NCBI GenBank assembly: GCA_958296055.1
Contig: CATQHS010000001.1
Location: forward strand, 1,332,277 to 1,396,276
Direction of reading: 5' to 3'
Length of the DNA: 64,000 nucleotides
DNA from: an uncultured Acidimicrobiales bacterium
GTDB taxonomy: Bacteria > Actinomycetota > Acidimicrobiia > Acidimicrobiales > Aldehydirespiratoraceae
Part shown: positions 41,218-52,119 of the stretch, in pieces
How the letters are laid out: each line of letters begins with the position of its first letter
Position numbering within the stretch: the first letter of the stretch is position 1
Made by a program: the position numbers and the translations under genes
Notes under the pieces: generated by a model
What the model was told of the DNA's origin: nothing
Seen by the model: the letters and a program-made list of their open reading frames with translations, nothing else
The model's database searches: none

Positions 41218-42773
41218 GGCCGGTCACCGGCGACGGGCTCGTCGAATCGGTCCACGCTGGCGTCGATGTGGGCGATCAGGGCGTCCACGGCCGGCTCCAT
41301 CCGGTCGATCACCGGCTTGGGGTACACCCCCATGAACACGATGGCGGCCAGGAACGGCGCCATCAGCAGCATCTCGCGCCATCCCAGGTCGGCCATCTCG
41401 GCGTTGGCGCCGGAGGCCGGGCCGTGGAACACCCGCTGGTAGGCCCACAGCAGGTAGACCGCGGCCAAAACCACCCCGACCGCGGCCACCACCGCCCACC
41501 AGCGATGGGCCACGAAGGCCCCCAGCAGCACCAGGAACTCGCCCACGAAACCGTTGAGCCCGGGCAGGCCCACCGACGACAGCATGACCACGGTGAACAC
41601 CGCCGCCAGCCGGGGCGCCGACTTTTGAAGGCCGCCCAAGTCGGCGATCACATAGGTGTGGCGGCGCTCATAGATCATGCCGACCAGCAGGAACAGGGCT
41701 CCGGTGGACACCCCGTGGTTGACCATCTGCAGCAGCCCGCCCGAGATCCCCTCGGTGTTGATGGCGAAGGTGCCCAAGACGATGAAGCCGAGGTGGGCCA
41801 CCGAGGAGTAGGCCACCAGCCGCTTGAGGTCCCGCTGCATGGCCGCCACCACCGCCCCGTAGACGATGCCGACCGCGCCCAGGGTGAGCAGCAGCGGGGC
41901 GAAGTGAACCGACGCCTCCGGGAACAGGTACAGGCCGAAGCGCACCAGCCCGTAGGCGCCGAGCTTGAGCATGACCCCGGCCAGGATCACCGACCCGGCC
42001 GTGGGCGCGTTGGTGTGGGCGTCGGGCAGCCAGGTGTGCACCGGGAACAGCGGCACCTTCACCGCGAAGGCCAGGGCGAAGGCCAGGAAGATCCAGCGGG
42101 CGGTGGTGGGGGCGACAGCCTGGGCGGTGGCGATCTCCACCAAGTCGAAGGTCACGGCGGAGCCCGAGGCCCGGGCGTGCAGCAGGGCCAGGGCGATGAC
42201 GGCCACCAGCATCAGAGCCGAGCCGAACATGGTGAACAGGAAGAACTTGGTGGCCGCGTAGTTCCTCCGCCCGTGGCCCCACCGGGAGATGAGGAAGTAC
42301 ATGGGCACCAGCACGATCTCGAAGAACACGAAGAAGGCGAAGAGGTCCAGGGCGCAGAACACCCCCAGGCAGCCCGCCTCCAGCACCAGCAGCCAGGCGT
42401 AGTAGGGCTTGGGGGAGTGCTCGGCGTCGATCCCAGCGATGGTCAGGGGGAACATCAGCGCGGTCAGCACCACCAAGAACAGCGAGATGCCGTCCACGCC
42501 CAAGTGCCAGGAGGCGCCCAGGCTGGCGAGCCAGTCGTAGCGCTCGACGTACTGGAACCGGGCCGCGTCCGCTCCGGTGGCGAAGTCGGCCATCATCCAC
42601 ACCGCCACCGCCCCGTTGGCGGCCGAGACGGCCACAGCCGCCGGCTTGAACAGATCGGGCCGGGTCCGGGGCATCACCGCCAGCAGCGCCGCCCCGGCCG
42701 CGGGCAGCACCACCAAGACGGTGAGAACCGGCAGGGAGGCCGAGGCCTCGGCCAGAATCAGCGTCCCCGTCAC
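41214..42773 (-). CDS. nuoM: NADH-quinone oxidoreductase subunit M (operon 2)
   Basis: 519 residues: 'VDGISLFLVVLTALMFPLTI', 'FFVFFEIVLVPMYFLIS', 'VKVPLFPVHTWLPDAHTNAPT' and 'LVAYSSVAHLGFIVLG'. Proton-pumping subunit. Start GTG 42773 overlaps the TGA of a mini-ORF in the 54-bp gap behind nuoL. Confidence 0.95.
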   Translation of the reverse strand: MTGTLILAEASASLPVLTVLVVLPAAGAALLAVMPRTRPDLFKPAAVAVSAANGAVAVWMMADFATGADAARFQYVERYDWLASLGASWHLGVDGISLFLVVLTALMFPLTIAGIDAEHSPKPYYAWLLVLEAGCLGVFCALDLFAFFVFFEIVLVPMYFLISRWGHGRRNYAATKFFLFTMFGSALMLVAVIALALLHARASGSAVTFDLVEIATAQAVAPTTARWIFLAFALAFAVKVPLFPVHTWLPDAHTNAPTAGSVILAGVMLKLGAYGLVRFGLYLFPEASVHFAPLLLTLGAVGIVYGAVVAAMQRDLKRLVAYSSVAHLGFIVLGTFAINTEGISGGLLQMVNHGVSTGALFLLVGMIYERRHTYVIADLGGLQKSAPRLAAVFTVVMLSSVGLPGLNGFVGEFLVLLGAFVAHRWWAVVAAVGVVLAAVYLLWAYQRVFHGPASGANAEMADLGWREMLLMAPFLAAIVFMGVYPKPVIDRMEPAVDALIAHIDASVDRFDEPVAGDRP

Positions 42774-42817
42774 CGCAGCCCTGCCTGCGCTGTAGCCGTC
42801 TGCCGCGTCCCCATCAC
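42770..42817 (-). CDS. Putative bridging mini-ORF nuoL-nuoM (15 aa)
   Basis: Starts GTG-ATG-GGG-ACG, nearly identical to the nuoM start GTG-ACG-GGG-ACG (GCGGTGA(T/C)GGGGACG shared). Ends CGG-TGA overlapping the nuoM GTG. A GGCAGGG ribosome-like string precedes the overlap. The nuoL stop lies 10 nt upstream. Confidence 0.3.
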   Translation of the reverse strand: MMGTRQTATAQAGLR

Positions 42818-42827
42818 CGCGCCCCGG

Positions 42828-44705
42828 TCACAGGCTCGACCGGGTCAGGAACCAGAACAGCAGCGCCACCGCCCCGACCCCGACGATGGCGGCGTAGGAG
42901 CGCACGAAACCCGACTGGAACCGACGGAGCCTCTCCCCGCCGGCCTGCACCAGCCTGCCCGCCCCGTCCACCGCGCCGTCCACGACGGCGGAGTCGAAGG
43001 CGGCGACGCCCTCGAAGCCCCGGCGGCCGGGACCGCCCGCGAAGCGGGCGACGGCGGAATCGTAGCCGAAGGCCCGGGCCAGGACGGGCCGCTCGACCAG
43101 GGCCGGGTCGGCTCGGCCGTTGCGGTAGAAGGCCGAGGCCGCGCCGATCCCGGCCACCGCTCCGGCCACCGCGATCAAGCCCAACAGCCACTGGGCCCCG
43201 GCGCCCAGCCCCAAGTGGGCTTCGTGGCCGAACAGCGACGGCTCCAGCCAGTGCCCGAGGAAGTGGAGACTGCCGGCGAACGGGAGGTTGAGCCCGCCGG
43301 AGACCAGCGCGGCCCCGGCCAGCACGACCAGCGGGGCGGTCATCACCGGCGGAGACTCGTGGGGATGGCGGTCAGAGCCCCAGCGGCTCGACCCGAAGAA
43401 GGTCATGAACACCAGGCGGCTCATGTAGAAGGCGGTGATGACCGCGGTGGCGAACCCCACCGCCCACAGCGCCGGGTGGCGGTCGAAGGCGTAGGCCAGG
43501 ATCTCGTCTTTGGACCAGAAGCCGGAGAAGGGCGGGACCCCGGCGATGGCCAGCCAGCCCACGGCGAACGTCGAGGCGGTGACCGGCATCAGCTTGGCCA
43601 GCCCGCCGTAGCCGCGCATGTCCTGGTCGCCGCCCATGGCGTGGATGACCGAGCCGGCCCCCAGGAACAGCAGCGCCTTGAAGAAGGCGTGGGTGACCAT
43701 GTGGAAGACGGCGGCCACATAGGCCCCGGTTCCCGCGGCCAGCACCATGTAGCCGAGCTGGCTGATGGTGGAGTAGGCCAGCACCTTCTTGATGTCGTTC
43801 TGGGCCACGGCGGCCAGGGCGGCCAGCAGGGCGGTGGCGGCCCCGACCCAGGCGATCAGGCCCGGGGCCCAGTCGGCGGCCGCGTCCAGCACGGGGTTGA
43901 CCCGAACCAGCAGGTACACCCCGGCGGTGACCATGGTGGCGGCGTGGATGAGGGCCGACACCGGGGTGGGTCCGGCCATGGCGTCGGGCAGCCAAAGCTG
44001 CAGCGGGAACTGGGCCGACTTCCCGGCCGCGGCCACGAACAGCAGCAGGGCGACGGCGGTGGCGGTGACGGCGGGCAGGTCGCCGGCCGCCTCGAACAGA
44101 TCGAGGTAGGCCACCGACCCGGTGGCCGCGAAGGCCACGAAGATGGCCACCATGAACCCCCAGTCGCCCACCCGGTTGGTGACGAAGGCCTTCTTGCCCG
44201 CCACCGCGTTGGCCTCGTCGCCGAACCAGAAGGAGATGAGCAGGTACGAGCAGGCCCCCACCCCCTCCCAGCCCGCGAAGGTGACCAGCAGGTTGTCGCC
44301 CAGCACCAGCACCAGCATCGAGAAGGCGAACAGGTTGAGGTAGGCGAAGTAGGTCTGGAACCGCTCGTCGCCGGCCATGTAGCCGATCGAGTACAGGTGG
44401 ATGAGCAGGCCCACGCCGGTGACGAACAGCGCCATGGTGACCGAGAGCGGGTCGGCCAGAAAGCCGGCGTCCACTTGGAGATCGCCAACCGGCACCCATT
44501 CGAACAGGCTCGTCGTCACCCGGCGGTCCTCGGCCGGGCGGCCGAGAAGGTCGGCGAAGACGGCGACGGACGCCGCGAAGGCACCGGCCATGGCCCCGGA
44601 GGCCAGCCAGCCGGACCACCGCCGGGCCCGGCGGCGGCGGTCGATGATCAAGACCGCGAACCCGGCCAAGGGGAAGGCCGGGATCAGCCACACCGAATCG
44701 GCCAC
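42828..44705 (-). CDS. nuoL: NADH-quinone oxidoreductase subunit L (operon 2)
   Basis: 625 residues: 'LVTFAGWEGVGACSYLLISFWF', 'NRVGDWGFMVAIFVAF', 'LWLPDAMAGPTPVSALIHAATMV' and 'VLAYSTISQLGYMVLAAG'. It is about 90 residues shorter than the operon 1 NuoL, close to the usual 600-650. Start GTG 44705. Confidence 0.95.
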   Translation of the reverse strand: MADSVWLIPAFPLAGFAVLIIDRRRRARRWSGWLASGAMAGAFAASVAVFADLLGRPAEDRRVTTSLFEWVPVGDLQVDAGFLADPLSVTMALFVTGVGLLIHLYSIGYMAGDERFQTYFAYLNLFAFSMLVLVLGDNLLVTFAGWEGVGACSYLLISFWFGDEANAVAGKKAFVTNRVGDWGFMVAIFVAFAATGSVAYLDLFEAAGDLPAVTATAVALLLFVAAAGKSAQFPLQLWLPDAMAGPTPVSALIHAATMVTAGVYLLVRVNPVLDAAADWAPGLIAWVGAATALLAALAAVAQNDIKKVLAYSTISQLGYMVLAAGTGAYVAAVFHMVTHAFFKALLFLGAGSVIHAMGGDQDMRGYGGLAKLMPVTASTFAVGWLAIAGVPPFSGFWSKDEILAYAFDRHPALWAVGFATAVITAFYMSRLVFMTFFGSSRWGSDRHPHESPPVMTAPLVVLAGAALVSGGLNLPFAGSLHFLGHWLEPSLFGHEAHLGLGAGAQWLLGLIAVAGAVAGIGAASAFYRNGRADPALVERPVLARAFGYDSAVARFAGGPGRRGFEGVAAFDSAVVDGAVDGAGRLVQAGGERLRRFQSGFVRSYAAIVGVGAVALLFWFLTRSSL

Positions 44706-44723
44706 GACCGCCCCGTCCCCCGC

Positions 44724-45029
44724 TCAGCCCCGCAGCGCCGACAGGTCGTCGGCGGTGGCCGAGGCCCGGCGCCGGTTGACCGCCACCACCAGGGCCAAGC
44801 CCACCACCACCTCCACCGCCGCTACCACCAGCACGAAGAACACCGCGGCCTGGCCCCCCACGTCGTTGAGGTCGGCGCCCAAGGCCACGAACGTGACGTT
44901 GACCGCGTTGAGCATGAGCTCGACGCACATGAACATCACCAGCGGGTTGCGCCGCACCAGCAGGCCCACCGCGCCGATCACGAACAGCGCCGCGGCCAGA
45001 GCCAGGTACCAGCCGGTGGTGGGTTCCAT
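44724..45029 (-). CDS. nuoK: NADH-quinone oxidoreductase subunit K (operon 2)
   Basis: 101 residues with three helices, 'FMCVELMLNAVNVTFVALG' and 'FFVLVVAAVEVVVGLALVV' holding the two conserved Glu. ATG 45029 overlaps the nuoJ stop by one base (TGATG). The longer open frame upstream is a shadow of nuoJ. Confidence 0.94.
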   Translation of the reverse strand: MEPTTGWYLALAAALFVIGAVGLLVRRNPLVMFMCVELMLNAVNVTFVALGADLNDVGGQAAVFFVLVVAAVEVVVGLALVVAVNRRRASATADDLSALRG

Positions 45030-45580
45030 CAGGTTTCCTCCCCGGAGGGCCCGGAGTGCCCGCCGTGACGGCGGGTCAGCACCACCGCCCCCACCACGGC
45101 GATGGTGAGCAGCACCGCCGTGGCCTGCACGGCCAGCGCGTACTGGCTGAACAGCACCCGGCCCAGCCGCTCCACATCGCTGAGGCCGTTGTCGAGGGCC
45201 CGCTCCCCCGCCGCCCTCCGGACCCCGGTCAGCTCGCCGGTGGCCACCACGGTGACGGTGAGCAGCACCGCGGCCAGGGCCACCCCGACGATCACGGCCA
45301 GGGGCCGCTGGCCAGCGATGGGCTCGATGTCGAGGCGCATCGCCCGGTCCACGCCCAGCAGCATGATGACGAACAGGAACAAGATGACGATGGCCCCGGC
45401 GTAAACCACCACCTGCACCGCGGCCAAGAAGTGGGCGTCTTGCAGCACGAACAGCACGGCCGCGCCCAGCAGCGTCTGGATCAGGAACAGGGCCGAGTGG
45501 ACCGGGTTGCGGCTGCCGACCACCCCGACCGCCCCGACCAGGATCACCGCCGCCGCGGCGATGAACACCGCCGCCTCCAT
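45029..45580 (-). CDS. nuoJ: NADH-quinone oxidoreductase subunit J (operon 2)
   Basis: 183 residues: 'SRNPVHSALFLIQTLLGAAVLF' and 'VVYAGAIVILFLFVIMLLG' are diagnostic of NuoJ. Five helices. Starts at ATG 45580 with a one-base overlap of the nuoI stop, and ends overlapping nuoK. Confidence 0.94.
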   Translation of the reverse strand: MEAAVFIAAAAVILVGAVGVVGSRNPVHSALFLIQTLLGAAVLFVLQDAHFLAAVQVVVYAGAIVILFLFVIMLLGVDRAMRLDIEPIAGQRPLAVIVGVALAAVLLTVTVVATGELTGVRRAAGERALDNGLSDVERLGRVLFSQYALAVQATAVLLTIAVVGAVVLTRRHGGHSGPSGEET

Positions 45581-46293
45581 CAGCCGCCGCCCTCGTCGTC
45601 GGCCCGCGGTTCATCGGCAGCCCGCGGTTCGCCGTCGGCCCGCAGTTCATCGTCGGCCCGCTGTTCGCCGTCGGTCCGCGGTTCGTCGTCGGCAGGCTCG
45701 GGCGGGCGGACGCCGTAGCCGAGCTCGCCCGACCAGGCCACCGCGCCCGCGTAGCGGCGGTCGCCCGACGGCGAGGTGGCCCGCATCCATCCCGAGGTGT
45801 CCTCGTCGTCGCCGTCGCGCCAGTCCTCCCAGGCCAGCTTGCGGGGCCGGCCCTCGTCGTCCACCAGCAGCTCAGCCTTGGTGTAGACGGCGTCGTCTCG
45901 GTTGGTGAAGGAGAACTCGAACAGCTTCGACTCGGTGATGGCCTGGGTGGGGCAGGCCTCCACGCACAGGTCGCAGTGGATGCAGCGCAGGTAGTTGATC
46001 TCGTACACGTAGCCGTAGCGCTCGCCGGGGGCGGTCGGATGGGCGGGGTCGTTGTCGGCGCCCCGCACGTAGATGCAGTGGGCCGGGCACACCCCGGCGC
46101 ACAGCTCGCAGCCGATGCACTTCTCCATCCCGTCGGGGTAGCGGTTCAAGACGTGGCGGCCGTGCAGGCGCTCAGGCTTGGGCCGCTTGGCGTCGGGCTG
46201 GCCCGGCTTGGCCCGGCCCCCCCGGTAGTCGGTGGTGACCCGGGGTTTGAAGAGCTGGCGCAAAGTCACCGCGAACCCGTTCAGGTAGCCCAT
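45580..46293 (-). CDS. nuoI: NADH-quinone oxidoreductase subunit I (operon 2) with acidic repeat tail
   Basis: 237 residues. Two [4Fe-4S] motifs: 'CIGCELCAGVCPAHC' and 'CIHCDLCVEACPTQAI'. ATG 46293 is chosen because 'MGYLNGFAVTLRQLF' is the family's N-terminus; codons upstream shadow nuoH. The last 40 residues are an unusual low-complexity tail of six-residue units such as 'RADDEL' and 'RADGEP', encoded by 18-bp DNA repeats (about 45590-45700), absent from normal NuoI. Confidence 0.94.
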   Translation of the reverse strand: MGYLNGFAVTLRQLFKPRVTTDYRGGRAKPGQPDAKRPKPERLHGRHVLNRYPDGMEKCIGCELCAGVCPAHCIYVRGADNDPAHPTAPGERYGYVYEINYLRCIHCDLCVEACPTQAITESKLFEFSFTNRDDAVYTKAELLVDDEGRPRKLAWEDWRDGDDEDTSGWMRATSPSGDRRYAGAVAWSGELGYGVRPPEPADDEPRTDGEQRADDELRADGEPRAADEPRADDEGGG

Positions 46294-46294
46294 C

Positions 46295-47565
<1,271 letters not shown>

Positions 47566-47584
<19 letters not shown>

Positions 47585-47640
47585 CGGGCCTCCACCACGA
47601 GTCCGGGCCGGTCGGCGGCCGGGATCACCGGGCCTCCACC
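47566..47640 (-). repeat. Duplicated nuoG stop / nuoH start junction (44-bp offset)
   Basis: 31-bp copies at 47566-47596 and 47610-47640 differ at one base. Each contains a GGAGG ribosome site within the VEAR codons, a GTGA stop/start overlap and the first codons of nuoH. Confidence 0.92.
47581..47628 (-). CDS. Putative bridging mini-ORF nuoG-nuoH (15 aa)
   Basis: GTG overlaps the nuoG stop and TGA overlaps the nuoH GTG, both as GTGA. The product begins MIPAAD (NuoH: MILAAD) and ends VVEAR (NuoG ends TVEAR). It is the clearest example of a junction duplication producing a coupled mini-gene. Confidence 0.4.
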
Positions 47641-50105
47641 GTCACCTCGGTGACGGGCGAGCCGGCCTCGATCAGGGCGTTGGCCGGCGCGCCCGGTGCC
47701 AGCCACCCCACCGCCACCGCCCCGACCGGCACGCCCTCGTCCACCACCAGGGTGGCGTCGAGGTGGCCCCGGGCGGAGGAGACCCGCACCGTCGTCGAAG
47801 GTCGGGCGTCGATGCGGTACAGGGCGGCCGGGTTGACCCGGGCCTCGGGCCCCCGGGCCAGGCCCCGGCTGGACGGGCAGTGGCGCAGCATGACCCCGTC
47901 GTCGTACATGGTCCGGGTCGCCACCAGCCGCAGTCCCCGGCTGCCCGGCGCAACCGGCGCCTCCACGGCCGGGACCGGGATCTGGGTCCCGGCCAGCATC
48001 ACCCCCTCCACCGGCGAGGCGGCCAGAGCCTCGGGGGTCAGGGCCCGGTGCAGCTCCGACGCCTCGGCCATCTCGGACCTGATCTCCGCGGGCGAGGCGA
48101 AGCCGAGGTCGGCGCCCAGGCGGCGGGCCAAGTCGGCCGCGATCATCCAGTCGGCCCGGGCGGTGCCGGGGGGGGTGACCTTCTGGGCCATGGGGCTGAC
48201 CCGGCCCTCGATGTTGGTGAAGGTGCCCTCGGTCTCGGTAGGGCCGGCCGCGGCCAGCACCACGTCGGCGGCTCGGGCCGCCGAGTCGTTGACGAACAGG
48301 TCGACCGCGATCACCGACCCGGCCCCGTCGAGGGCGTTGGCGGCGACGGCCCGGTCGCTGAAGTCGTTGAGGGGGTCGGCGCCCAGCAGCACCAGCACGT
48401 CGATCTCCCCCACCGAAGCGGCCTTGAGCACCGCCCGAGCGTCCCGGCCGGGCCGGGCCGGCACCCGGGGCCATATCCCGGCCAGGCGGTCGGTCCCGGC
48501 GGCCAGGAGAGTCCGGCCCGGGGCCAGGCCCGGGGCCAGGCCCGCGTCGAAGGCGCCGTTGACGTTGCCCCGGCGCAGGACAGGCAGGAATCGCACCGAG
48601 CCCCGTCCGGCCAGCATCGCCGCCGCGGCCGCGGCCGAATCGGCCGTCTCGGCCAGAGACCCCCGGCCCAACACCACGGTGAACTCGCCGTCGAGGGCGG
48701 CCGCGGCCGCGGCGATGGCGGCCCGGTCGCAGCCGGCCGCCCCGCCGTCGGCCGCCCCGGTCGCAGCCGCCGCCAGCAGCGCCCGCATCAGCTCCGCCGT
48801 CTCGCCGGGGCGGGGGTGCAGCGAATGGGCGGCCAGCCCCGACAGGCCGGTGGCCCGGGGGGTGATCTCGATCAGGGTGGCCCCGTCGGAGACCACCGCG
48901 TGGCGCAGGCGCAGGTACAGCGACCCCAGCTCCTCCTTGGGGTCGCCTCCGAGCAGCACGATCACGCCGCCGGGGCGGCAGACCTCGTCGATGGTGGCCC
49001 GGGGCAGGCTCAGCACCAGCTCGGGGGGCAGGCCGTCGTCGAGCTGGGCGTCGACGTTGTCGGTGCCGATAACGCCCTTGGCCAGCTTGGCCCAGGCGTA
49101 CTGGGACTCGTTGGTGAGCCGGGCCCCGCCCAGCACGGCCACCCTCTCGGCCGGGGCCCGGCTCAGAGCCTCGACGGCCCGAGTCGCGGCGTCGGCCCAG
49201 CTCGCCGGGACCAGGGCGCCGGTGGCGGCGTCGCGGACCAGCGGGCCGGTCACCCGGCCGTCGCTGTCGAGGGCTTCGAACCCGAACCGCTCCTTGTCGG
49301 TCAGCCAGCCCCAGTTGACCGCGTCGGCGTCGACTCCCTGCACCCGCAGGACCCGGTTGCGGGAGGACTGCACGCTCACCCGGGCCCCCACCGAGTCCAC
49401 CCAGGCGGTGGACACCGCCTCGGTCAGGTCCCAGGGCCGGGCCTTGAACCGGTAGGGCTCGGCGGTGAGCGCCCCCACCGGGCAGATCTGCACCGTGTTG
49501 CCCGAGAAGTAGGAGGCGAAGGGCTCGTCGGCGAAGGTGTTGACCTCGGTGGCGCCGCCCCGGCCCATGAAGGAAATCAGAGGATCGCCGGCCACCTGGT
49601 CGGCGAAGCGGGTGCAGCGGTCGCACAGGATGCACCGCTCCCGGTCGAGGTGGACGGTGGCGCTGATGGCGATGGGCTTCTCGAAGTGGCGCTTCTCCTC
49701 GACGAAGCGGCTCTCGCCGGGCCCGTAGGCCATGGTCTGGTCCTGGAGCGGGCACTCGCCCCCCTTGTCGCAGACCGGGCAGTCGAGGGGGTGGTTGATC
49801 AGCAGGAACTCCAGCACCCCGTTCTGGGCTTTGACCGCGGCCGCCGACTCGGTCTCGACGGCCATGGCCTCGGCCACCGTCACCATGCACGACGGCTGCA
49901 GGGACGGGCCCCGGCCGGTGTCCACGGTGACCAGACACATCCGGCACATGCCCACCGAGGCCATCCTCGGGTGGTAGCAGAAGCGGGGGATGTACACGCC
50001 GTTGCGCTCGCAGGCCTCGATCAGCAGCTCGCCGGGCCGAGCCGCCACCGCCGCGCCGTCGACGGTGATCTCCACCGCAGGCCCCTCGCCGGCCGGGCCG
50101 GTCAC
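47625..50105 (-). CDS. nuoG: NADH-quinone oxidoreductase subunit G (operon 2)
   Basis: 826 residues. N-terminal [2Fe-2S] ligands 'FCYHPRMASVGMCRMCLV', then the His-ligated and [4Fe-4S] clusters 'CPVCDKGGECPLQD' and 'CILCDRCTRFADQ', 'QICPVGAL', and a long molybdopterin-oxidoreductase-like body ('VIVLLGGDPKEEL', 'NIEGRVSPM'). It passes electrons from NuoE/F to NuoI. GTG 50105 overlaps the nuoF stop (GTGA). The frame continues far upstream, but that is a shadow of nuoF. Confidence 0.93.
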   Translation of the reverse strand: MTGPAGEGPAVEITVDGAAVAARPGELLIEACERNGVYIPRFCYHPRMASVGMCRMCLVTVDTGRGPSLQPSCMVTVAEAMAVETESAAAVKAQNGVLEFLLINHPLDCPVCDKGGECPLQDQTMAYGPGESRFVEEKRHFEKPIAISATVHLDRERCILCDRCTRFADQVAGDPLISFMGRGGATEVNTFADEPFASYFSGNTVQICPVGALTAEPYRFKARPWDLTEAVSTAWVDSVGARVSVQSSRNRVLRVQGVDADAVNWGWLTDKERFGFEALDSDGRVTGPLVRDAATGALVPASWADAATRAVEALSRAPAERVAVLGGARLTNESQYAWAKLAKGVIGTDNVDAQLDDGLPPELVLSLPRATIDEVCRPGGVIVLLGGDPKEELGSLYLRLRHAVVSDGATLIEITPRATGLSGLAAHSLHPRPGETAELMRALLAAAATGAADGGAAGCDRAAIAAAAAALDGEFTVVLGRGSLAETADSAAAAAAMLAGRGSVRFLPVLRRGNVNGAFDAGLAPGLAPGRTLLAAGTDRLAGIWPRVPARPGRDARAVLKAASVGEIDVLVLLGADPLNDFSDRAVAANALDGAGSVIAVDLFVNDSAARAADVVLAAAGPTETEGTFTNIEGRVSPMAQKVTPPGTARADWMIAADLARRLGADLGFASPAEIRSEMAEASELHRALTPEALAASPVEGVMLAGTQIPVPAVEAPVAPGSRGLRLVATRTMYDDGVMLRHCPSSRGLARGPEARVNPAALYRIDARPSTTVRVSSARGHLDATLVVDEGVPVGAVAVGWLAPGAPANALIEAGSPVTEVTVEAR

Positions 50106-51499
50106 GACGCGGCCTTCACCGGGATGGCGTCCCGGCGGGTGATCCGGGCTTCGTACTCGGAGCGGAACCGGCGGATGGTGGACACGACCGGCGCCACCGC
50201 CGAGGGCCCCAGGGGGCAGATGGTGGTCTGGCGGGGCGGGAACGCCACGGCGGCGAGACCCCGGGCCTCGTCGGACGCGGCCGGGTAGGGGCCGGGGCTG
50301 ATGTTGTCGGACACGTCGAGCAGCAGGTCGATGTCCGACGGCCGGCCCCGGCCGTCGGCGATCCGCTGGAGGATCCGCTCCAGCCAGGTGGTGCCCTCCC
50401 GGCACGGGGTGCACTTGCCGCAGGACTCCCGGGCGAAGAACCGAACCAGGCGCAGGGCGGCGTCGACCGCGTCGGTGGTCTCGTCCATCACCACCACCGC
50501 CCCCGAGCCCAGCATCGACCCGGCCGCGCCCACCGGCTTGGCCTCCAGCGGCAGGTCGAGGTGCTCGGGGAAGAACCAAGGGGCCGAGCCGCCGCCGGGG
50601 ATGAACGCCTTCAGCTCCCGGTCGTGGAGGATCCCCCGGGCGAAGTTGTCGCCGTATAACAGCTCCCGGAAGGTGGTGACCCCGTGCTCCACCTCGTACA
50701 CGCCGGGCCGCCGCACGTGGCCCGACACCGCGAACATCCGGGTGCCGGGCGATGATTCCGAGCCGTGGCGGCGGTAGGCGTCGGCCCCGTTGGCCATGAT
50801 CCAGCCCAGGTTGGAGAGGGTCTCGACGTTGTTGACGATGGTGGGCTGGCCGTACAGGCCGACCGCGGCCGGGAAGTACGGGGGCTTGAGCCGGGGCATG
50901 CCCCGGTTGCCCTCCAGGCTCTCGATCAGCGCCGTCTCCTCGCCGACGATGTAGGCGCCCGCGCCCCAGGTGAGCACCACGTCCACGGAGAAGTCGGTGC
51001 CGCAGATCCGGCGGCCGGCGTATCCGGCCTCGTAGGCCTCGTTGAGGGCGGCGGCGATCCGCTCCTGGGCCAGGGCCATCTCGCCCCGCACGTACAGGAA
51101 GCACTGCGACAGCCCCAGGGCGTAGCAGGCGATCAGGCAGCCCTCGATGAGCTGGTGGGGGTCGCGCTCCATCAGCAGCCGGTCCTTGTAGGTGCCGGGC
51201 TCGCTCTCGTCGCCGTTGACCACCAGGTAGTACGGGTACCGGCCGGGGGGCAGGAACCCCCATTTGACCCCGGCCGGGAACCCGGCCCCGCCCCGGCCCA
51301 GCAGGATGGCGTCGCGGACCTGCTGGTGGACCGCGCCGGGGGCTAGGGCCAGGGCCCGGAGCAGGCCCTCGTAGCCGCCGGTGGCCTCGAAGCGGGCCAG
51401 CCGGTGGGAGTCCTCGTAGCCGAACCGACCGGTGACGATCTTGGGGCCCTCGTTGGCGACGTAGCCGGGGGCGTGGTCCACGTAGCCGTCGGCGGCCAT
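50102..51499 (-). CDS. nuoF: NADH-quinone oxidoreductase subunit F (operon 2)
   Basis: 465 residues; the NADH- and FMN-binding subunit. 'LLGRGGAGFPAGVKWGF' binds FMN, 'VVNGDESEPGTYKDR' and 'GAGAYIVGEETALIESLEG' bind NADH, and 'ESCGKCTPCREGT' ligates a [4Fe-4S] cluster. ATG 51499 overlaps the nuoE stop by one base (TGATG). Confidence 0.95.
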   Translation of the reverse strand: MAADGYVDHAPGYVANEGPKIVTGRFGYEDSHRLARFEATGGYEGLLRALALAPGAVHQQVRDAILLGRGGAGFPAGVKWGFLPPGRYPYYLVVNGDESEPGTYKDRLLMERDPHQLIEGCLIACYALGLSQCFLYVRGEMALAQERIAAALNEAYEAGYAGRRICGTDFSVDVVLTWGAGAYIVGEETALIESLEGNRGMPRLKPPYFPAAVGLYGQPTIVNNVETLSNLGWIMANGADAYRRHGSESSPGTRMFAVSGHVRRPGVYEVEHGVTTFRELLYGDNFARGILHDRELKAFIPGGGSAPWFFPEHLDLPLEAKPVGAAGSMLGSGAVVVMDETTDAVDAALRLVRFFARESCGKCTPCREGTTWLERILQRIADGRGRPSDIDLLLDVSDNISPGPYPAASDEARGLAAVAFPPRQTTICPLGPSAVAPVVSTIRRFRSEYEARITRRDAIPVKAAS

Positions 51500-52119
51500 C
51501 AGCCCGCCCCCTCGGCACCCGCGGCCATCCACGCCGGGGCCGCTCGGGCCTGCTCGGGGGACGAGATCCCGGCCATCCGGCCCTCCGGTATCTCCTGGTG
51601 GACCCGGGCCAGGGTGCCGTGGTGGGGGATCTCCTGGTCGATGTCCCCGGAGCGGATGGCGGCCACCAGATCGTCGAAGTCGTTGGGGGTGACCCGGAGC
51701 CGGTAGCGGTAGTTCACCGCCAGGCACGGGGCCTCGGTGCAGGCCGCCATGCACTCCACCGTCTCGAGGGTGAACATGCCGTCGTCGGTGGTGCCGCCCG
51801 GTTTCACCCCCAGTGCCGCCGAGGCGTGGGCCACCAGGTCGTCGGCCCCCAGCAGGGCGCAGGAGATGTTGGTGCAGACGTTCACCAGGTAGCGGCCCAC
51901 CGGGTGGAACTTGAACATCTCGTAGAAGGTGGCGGTGCCCGCCGCCTCGGCCGGGGTGATGCCGACCAGCTCGGCCACGTGGCGCACGGCCTCGTCGGTC
52001 AGATGGCCGTCCTGGGACTGGGCCAGGTGCAGCAGCGGGATCAGGGCTGACTTCGGCCGCGGGTACAGGGCCATGATCCGGCGGGCCCGGGCCTCGTTGT
52101 CGGCGGTGAGCCGGCTCAC
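51499..52119 (-). CDS. nuoE: NADH-quinone oxidoreductase subunit E (operon 2)
   Basis: 206 residues, thioredoxin-like [2Fe-2S] protein: ligands in 'VCTNISCALLGA' and 'ECMAACTEAPCLAVN'. Preceded by 'SQDGHLTDEAVRHVAELVGI' and 'FYEMFKFHPVG'. Start GTG 52119 lies inside a duplicated segment and overlaps the stop of the mini-ORF that follows nuoD. Confidence 0.94.
   Translation of the reverse strand: MSRLTADNEARARRIMALYPRPKSALIPLLHLAQSQDGHLTDEAVRHVAELVGITPAEAAGTATFYEMFKFHPVGRYLVNVCTNISCALLGADDLVAHASAALGVKPGGTTDDGMFTLETVECMAACTEAPCLAVNYRYRLRVTPNDFDDLVAAIRSGDIDQEIPHHGTLARVHQEIPEGRMAGISSPEQARAAPAWMAAGAEGAG

Noticed and set aside
41268..45068. Open frame of 1266 codons on the plus strand
   Set aside because: It lies antisense to nuoL and nuoM, is His/Gln/Gly-rich with no fold or motif, and comes from third-position GC bias of the genes on the other strand.
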